Part shown: positions 5,753 through 6,858 of the stretch, piece after piece
How the letters are laid out: each line of letters opens with the position of its first letter
How positions within the stretch are numbered: position 1 is the first letter of the stretch
Assembly (NCBI GenBank): GCA_964387205.1
Contig: CAYLVY010000168.1
Location: forward strand, 1-6,858
Length of the DNA: 6,858 nucleotides
Direction: 5' to 3'
DNA from: CAIVAT01 sp964387205
GTDB taxonomy: Bacteria > Bacteroidota > Bacteroidia > Bacteroidales > FEN-979
Position numbers and translations under genes: made by a program
The notes under the pieces: generated by a model
Told to the model about the DNA's origin: nothing
What the model saw: the letters and a program-made list of their open reading frames with translations, nothing else
Databases searched by the model: none

Positions 5753-6706
5753 ATGGATTCGCCGGGAAGTACCTGGGTGTGCTGGTGTTTATTAGTGTCG
5801 CTGACTATTGCCGGGGATATGGTGACGGGCCAGCAACTCCTGTTCCATGATTCGCTTGCTGTTGCTTTGAATGATCGGTTTGATGATGGAAGGCCACTCC
5901 TGCTTTACAGGATGGACGGAAAAATCGACTACTCGGTCATGGCTTCAGCCATGAAATTTTCTCACTGGGAAAAAGAACCGGGGGTTGACCATATTCTGTT
6001 GATTCATAAACTGAACCTGAATTCGGTTTTATCCGTGGCAAGGAAGTTTCAGTTGGCACATTCACTGTATCAGGACCTCGGATTGCAGTATTTTTTTGAC
6101 AGTATCAGCCGCTTTCAACCCGATATTACGAAAGCCGAGGCCCGGTACGACTACACCATTGCGAAATATGCAACCATAGCCTTTCGCTTTTCGCTGAGTA
6201 CCAGGGTCAGCAATGCCTATCATTATTATCAGGATACGACAGGCGGAATCTCAAAGCAATTGCAATCATCGTTTCTTACCCCGATGATCGGGACATTTTC
6301 CGGCGGTATAGCGTGGAAAAATCCCAAATACCTTTCTTCATATATGGGAATCGCAGGCGGAAAATTTGTTTATATACATGAAAATCAAATATATGATGAA
6401 ATGGGAGTTGAAAAGTTTCATGGGGTGGAGAAGGGCAGGCACACACTGCTTGATTATGCCATCTTAGTACAGTTACTTGTTGATAAGAAACTATTCCGTT
6501 CCCTGGCCTGGACTTTTGAAGCCAATATCCTTAAAAAGGTAAAATTTTCTCCGGAGGTTTTGATTAAAAACGGATTCATCCTCCGAATCGGGAAATATAT
6601 TACGGCAGGTTTGCAGACCCGTGTGATATTTGAGGAAGAGATAAGCCTGACCTGGCAGACCGAGAATATTCTGACCATAGGGTTCGGGGTGAATTTTCCT
6701 GAATGA
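5753..6706 (+). CDS. DUF3078-like outer-membrane beta-barrel protein
   Basis: This 317-residue exported protein resembles the DUF3078 family of Bacteroidota, thought to be outer-membrane barrels of unknown function. The order of landmarks fits the family: amphipathic strands at 139-158 (AKYATIAFRFSLSTRVSNAY), SSFLTPMIGTFSGGIAWK (172-189), YMGIAGGKFVYI (197-208), a loop with DEMGVEKFHGVEKG (215-228), then alternating strands to the final GFGVNF (310-315). The usual terminal aromatic residue is two positions before the end (NFPE) rather than last. The signal segment (about 8-20, probable cleavage before QQ at 27-28) is hydrophobic but has no basic residue in front, which is unusual. No other in-frame start exists back to the stop of the preceding gene, 33 bases upstream. 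The purine-rich GGAAGAGAAAA before the ATG may help initiation. The gene probably forms an operon with the preceding lipoprotein gene. Confidence 0.75.
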   Translation: MDSPGSTWVCWCLLVSLTIAGDMVTGQQLLFHDSLAVALNDRFDDGRPLLLYRMDGKIDYSVMASAMKFSHWEKEPGVDHILLIHKLNLNSVLSVARKFQLAHSLYQDLGLQYFFDSISRFQPDITKAEARYDYTIAKYATIAFRFSLSTRVSNAYHYYQDTTGGISKQLQSSFLTPMIGTFSGGIAWKNPKYLSSYMGIAGGKFVYIHENQIYDEMGVEKFHGVEKGRHTLLDYAILVQLLVDKKLFRSLAWTFEANILKKVKFSPEVLIKNGFILRIGKYITAGLQTRVIFEEEISLTWQTENILTIGFGVNFPE

Positions 6707-6743
6707 ATTTCTATCCTGATCATTCTGAATATCATTAAAAAAC

Positions 6744-6751
6744 TAATTTTG
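6744..6751 (+). promoter_or_regulatory. Candidate -7 promoter element for the gene at the right edge
   Basis: TAATTTTG matches the Bacteroidota -7 consensus TAnnTTTG exactly, 64 bases before the ATG at 6816. No clear TTTG -33 element is visible at the expected distance. It suggests that a new transcription unit starts after the DUF3078-like gene. Confidence 0.45.
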
Positions 6752-6815
6752 CATCCCAAGCGGCCCGAAGGTCATGCCGTAAGTTTTTTCTCCGCAAACC
6801 TCAATAAATACTGCC

Positions 6816-6858
6816 ATGTACAAAATATCTTCCCATCCTGTTCTCGAAATCCCGGCGG
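6816..6858 (+). CDS. Start of a gene cut by the window edge; possibly a 2Fe-2S/FAD-dependent oxidoreductase
   Basis: An ATG opens a frame that runs off the window after 14 complete codons, reading MYKISSHPVLEIPA. The pattern 'xxxHPVLEIP' resembles the first residues of proteins with an N-terminal 2Fe-2S (Fer2_4) domain fused to an FAD/NAD oxidoreductase, related to the sarcosine oxidase alpha subunit. That recollection rests on very few residues. An upstream TAATTTTG promoter element supports a real gene start. No Shine-Dalgarno site is visible, which is normal here. Confidence 0.45.
   Translation, partial: MYKISSHPVLEIPA

Noticed and set aside
5084..6706. One long protein formed by read-through of the TGA at 5717-5719
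   Set aside because: The downstream part starts with its own hydrophobic export signal and ATG, so two separate exported proteins are far more likely.
6761..6788. Weak hairpin CGGC/GCCG followed by a T-rich stretch, as a terminator after the DUF3078-like gene
   Set aside because: The stem is only 4 bp with an 11-base loop, and it lies downstream of the better-supported TAATTTTG promoter element.

Overview
The window looks like chromosomal DNA from a member of the Bacteroidota, probably an environmental Bacteroidia. Three things point there: a DUF4270 lipoprotein beside a half-length GT5 'glycogen/starch synthase' protein, a DUF3078-like outer-membrane protein, and promoter-like sequences matching the Bacteroidota -7 consensus TAnnTTTG with little use of Shine-Dalgarno sites. 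I see no tRNA, rRNA, insertion sequence, CRISPR array or phage gene.

Left half (44-4171, minus strand). Transcribed right to left are a 275-residue GT5-type protein (3344-4171), a DUF4270 lipoprotein (1951-3318, apparent TTG start 25 bases after the previous stop) and glmS (44-1882), which makes glucosamine-6-phosphate. The first two look like one operon. glmS follows after 68 bases and has its own candidate -7 element. GlmS is complete, with every catalytic residue I checked. The GT5 protein is only the N-terminal half of a glycogen synthase and lacks the glycine-rich nucleotide loop, so it is unlikely to be an ordinary glycogen synthase.

Middle (4172-4523). This divergent, AT-rich intergenic region holds a good minus-strand promoter with a 9-bp inverted repeat around it, a plausible plus-strand promoter, and a purine-rich leader for the plus-strand genes. 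Two interleaved 6-bp stems in that leader (4434-4467) have the geometry of an H-type RNA pseudoknot, next to a possible 18-codon leader ORF.

Right half (4524-6706, plus strand). Three genes encode exported proteins: a small secreted protein with five cysteines, a lipoprotein that may be a thioredoxin-like fold without its CxxC, and a DUF3078-like beta-barrel protein. A strong intrinsic terminator sits between the first and second. The second and third are 33 bases apart and very probably co-transcribed. Together they could form an envelope module, but no function can be assigned from sequence alone. At the right edge (6816-6858) a new gene starts behind a TAATTTTG promoter element. Its 14 visible codons resemble the N-terminus of 2Fe-2S/FAD-dependent oxidoreductases, a weak identification.
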